Assembly: GCA_009869945.1 (NCBI GenBank)
Contig: WIXG01000143.1
Location: 1 to 64,000, forward strand
From: Mesaphorura yosii
Lineage: Eukaryota > Arthropoda > Collembola > Poduromorpha > Tullbergiidae
DNA: 64,000 nt
Direction of reading: 5' to 3'
The notes beneath the pieces were generated by a model. That model was not told where the DNA came from. It worked only from the letters and a program-made list of their open reading frames with translations, and made no database searches. This document shows positions 62,705 through 64,000 of the stretch, in pieces; position 1 is the stretch's first letter; each line of letters begins with the position of its first letter. The position numbers and the translations under genes are program-made.

Positions 62705-64000
62705 CTGCAAGAAATAAATCAAGTGCTTGATTATTTGTTTGTGTTGCGGTTGGTTTGTCATTTCAAACTGGTTCATGTGCAGAGACTGGAAAATCTACCA
62801 CACATAATTACGGCATGATCACAAGTTGAATTGCCATTGCGTGTGACCTTCGTCTAAATACTCACCGCATGTCAGACTGTCGAATCTCGTAAAAATTTGA
62901 TGTCAAATGAAGATCACATGCGCAAATCAGAGGAAGCCGACAGAAATGCGAACTTAGAGTGCTCGTAGTAACAAAAATCTGAGTCGCTGGCACACTCATA
63001 CAATCGCCAATCGCAATGCATGGCGCATGAATCTGGGATTCTGTGGTCACAAAACGCTGTAGTCATTTAAATCGAGTTTGTAACTGCAATCATTTTCCTG
63101 TGTAAAGTGCAATTAGCACCACGCTCATTTCCTATTCCTCTTGTTTACTCCTACACTTGAACTCAGGTATCAAGCAGAAGCTGTCAAGAGCGAAGCGTTG
63201 ATGTGAACAAATAATGAATGAGGTGAGATTACAAAATGATCATTTTTACGTGAGTAACTCGTAACTCGTAACGTAACGTAACGTAACGCGCACACGGGAA
63301 AGTCCTCACTTTACTTTATGAACTCTTAATTAAGGCGGCTATTAAATGCAGCTCGCTCAGCTCTGACTCGAGATTATGGTGCAGGTAGGTTTACATGGTT
63401 TAATGGGTATTATTACCACTACTATAATTCTATCCCCATCACCATGCATGCCCTGCATTGCATTGCATTGCTGCATGGTATCATTTGCTAATTTGATGCT
63501 TATCAAAACTCGTTTCCCTGTACACTTGCACTGGCATTAAAGTAAGCGCATTAAAATCATCTGAAAACGTGATCGTAGAGACGTGAGTGTGAACTGTGAA
63601 TTCAAATTGCAAAATATTCTCGCGCCGCACCGTTCTGTCCGTCATTCTGACTCTGACCTTTACCTTTGCGAAAAAAAAAATTACAAAATTCAAGAGAAAA
63701 GGAAACGCTCGGCTGGCAATGCGAAGCATATTTGGCCAAAATTATAGTCTTTTGAGCAGTGAGCATTGCACGCATTGCAGTGGATCTTCGTTGCGCGGGC
63801 GTGTACGCGCCCGTGCACTCATTCAGACAACGCAGAGACGCGTCTTCGTCTTCTGCGTTTTCACACAAGACAAATTTCCTGCGCCGTTCTTCTCCACTCT
63901 GAAGCCCGGCTTATCAGCTGTTCATCTCTCGAAGGCAATCAGTCAAGTTCAGGCATATGCGAGTAACTCTCAAGCGTACTTTTCAATCATGAAGTGGAGA
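62705..64000 (-). other. Distal-less intron (part)
   Basis: This 1.3 kb should be intron between the helix-3 exon and the upstream homeodomain exon, because no exon encoding the rest of the homeodomain is visible. At least 1.3 kb long, it is far larger than the introns of the housekeeping genes. It contains a GTAAC repeat (63254-63288) but no gene. Confidence 0.6.
63254..63288. repeat. Short tandem repeat of GTAAC units
   Basis: Six GTAAC units occur in a row: two spaced as GTAACTC, then four directly joined, ending GTAACGC. It lies in the presumed Distal-less intron. An array of identical 5-bp words could be replication slippage or a clustered binding site. Confidence 0.75.

Noticed and set aside
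1-64000. CRISPR arrays, operons, phage or insertion sequences
   Set aside because: The genes are intron-rich eukaryotic genes; no regularly spaced repeats or bacterial signals are present.

Overview
The window looks like a gene-dense stretch of an arthropod nuclear genome. The arguments are a Spätzle-type cystine-knot gene, a CLIP-domain heme peroxidase, an arthropod-style Distal-less gene, and many short introns (mostly about 50-120 bp, GT-AG). The compact introns would suit a small-genome pancrustacean such as a water flea, but the species cannot be fixed from sequence alone. There are no bacterial features. All gene models below were built by hand: I joined exons at splice sites and required the total coding length to be a multiple of three and the protein to match its family.

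Layout. 1-3643: no gene recognised. 3.6-25.1 kb: a tight housekeeping block whose strands mostly alternate: RPS27 (-), HAT1 (+), LACTB (-), riboflavin kinase (+), mitochondrial ribosomal protein bL9m (-), SMC4 (+), CLIP-peroxidase (+), SLC26A11-like anion transporter (-). Divergent pairs share 0.75-1.75 kb upstream regions and convergent pairs lie as close as 121 bp. 25-38.5 kb: looser spacing, with an unrecognised small membrane protein (+), a 290-bp inverted-repeat element (MITE-like), a CD36/SCARB-family receptor (+), a mir-7-like microRNA hairpin (34978-35061) and a small Spätzle-like secreted factor (+). 40.4-64 kb: a developmental-regulator domain. It holds a compact EH1-containing NKL-type homeobox gene (-), about 20 kb without recognisable genes, then the 3' half of Distal-less (-), whose 5' part lies beyond the window.

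The housekeeping genes act in unrelated processes: cytosolic and mitochondrial translation, histone H4 acetylation, flavin synthesis, chromosome condensation, and a mitochondrial serine-protease-like filament protein. CD36, the CLIP-peroxidase and the Spätzle-like factor could all act at surfaces or in immunity, but nothing in the sequence shows joint regulation. The most interesting points are the mir-7-like hairpin standing outside any recognisable host gene, the linkage of an NKL-type homeobox gene with Distal-less (both split at homeodomain position 44/45) across a gene-free interval, a GC-AG intron in RPS27, a stem-loop inside RPS27 intron 1, the MITE, and a possible frameshift in the unknown membrane protein.
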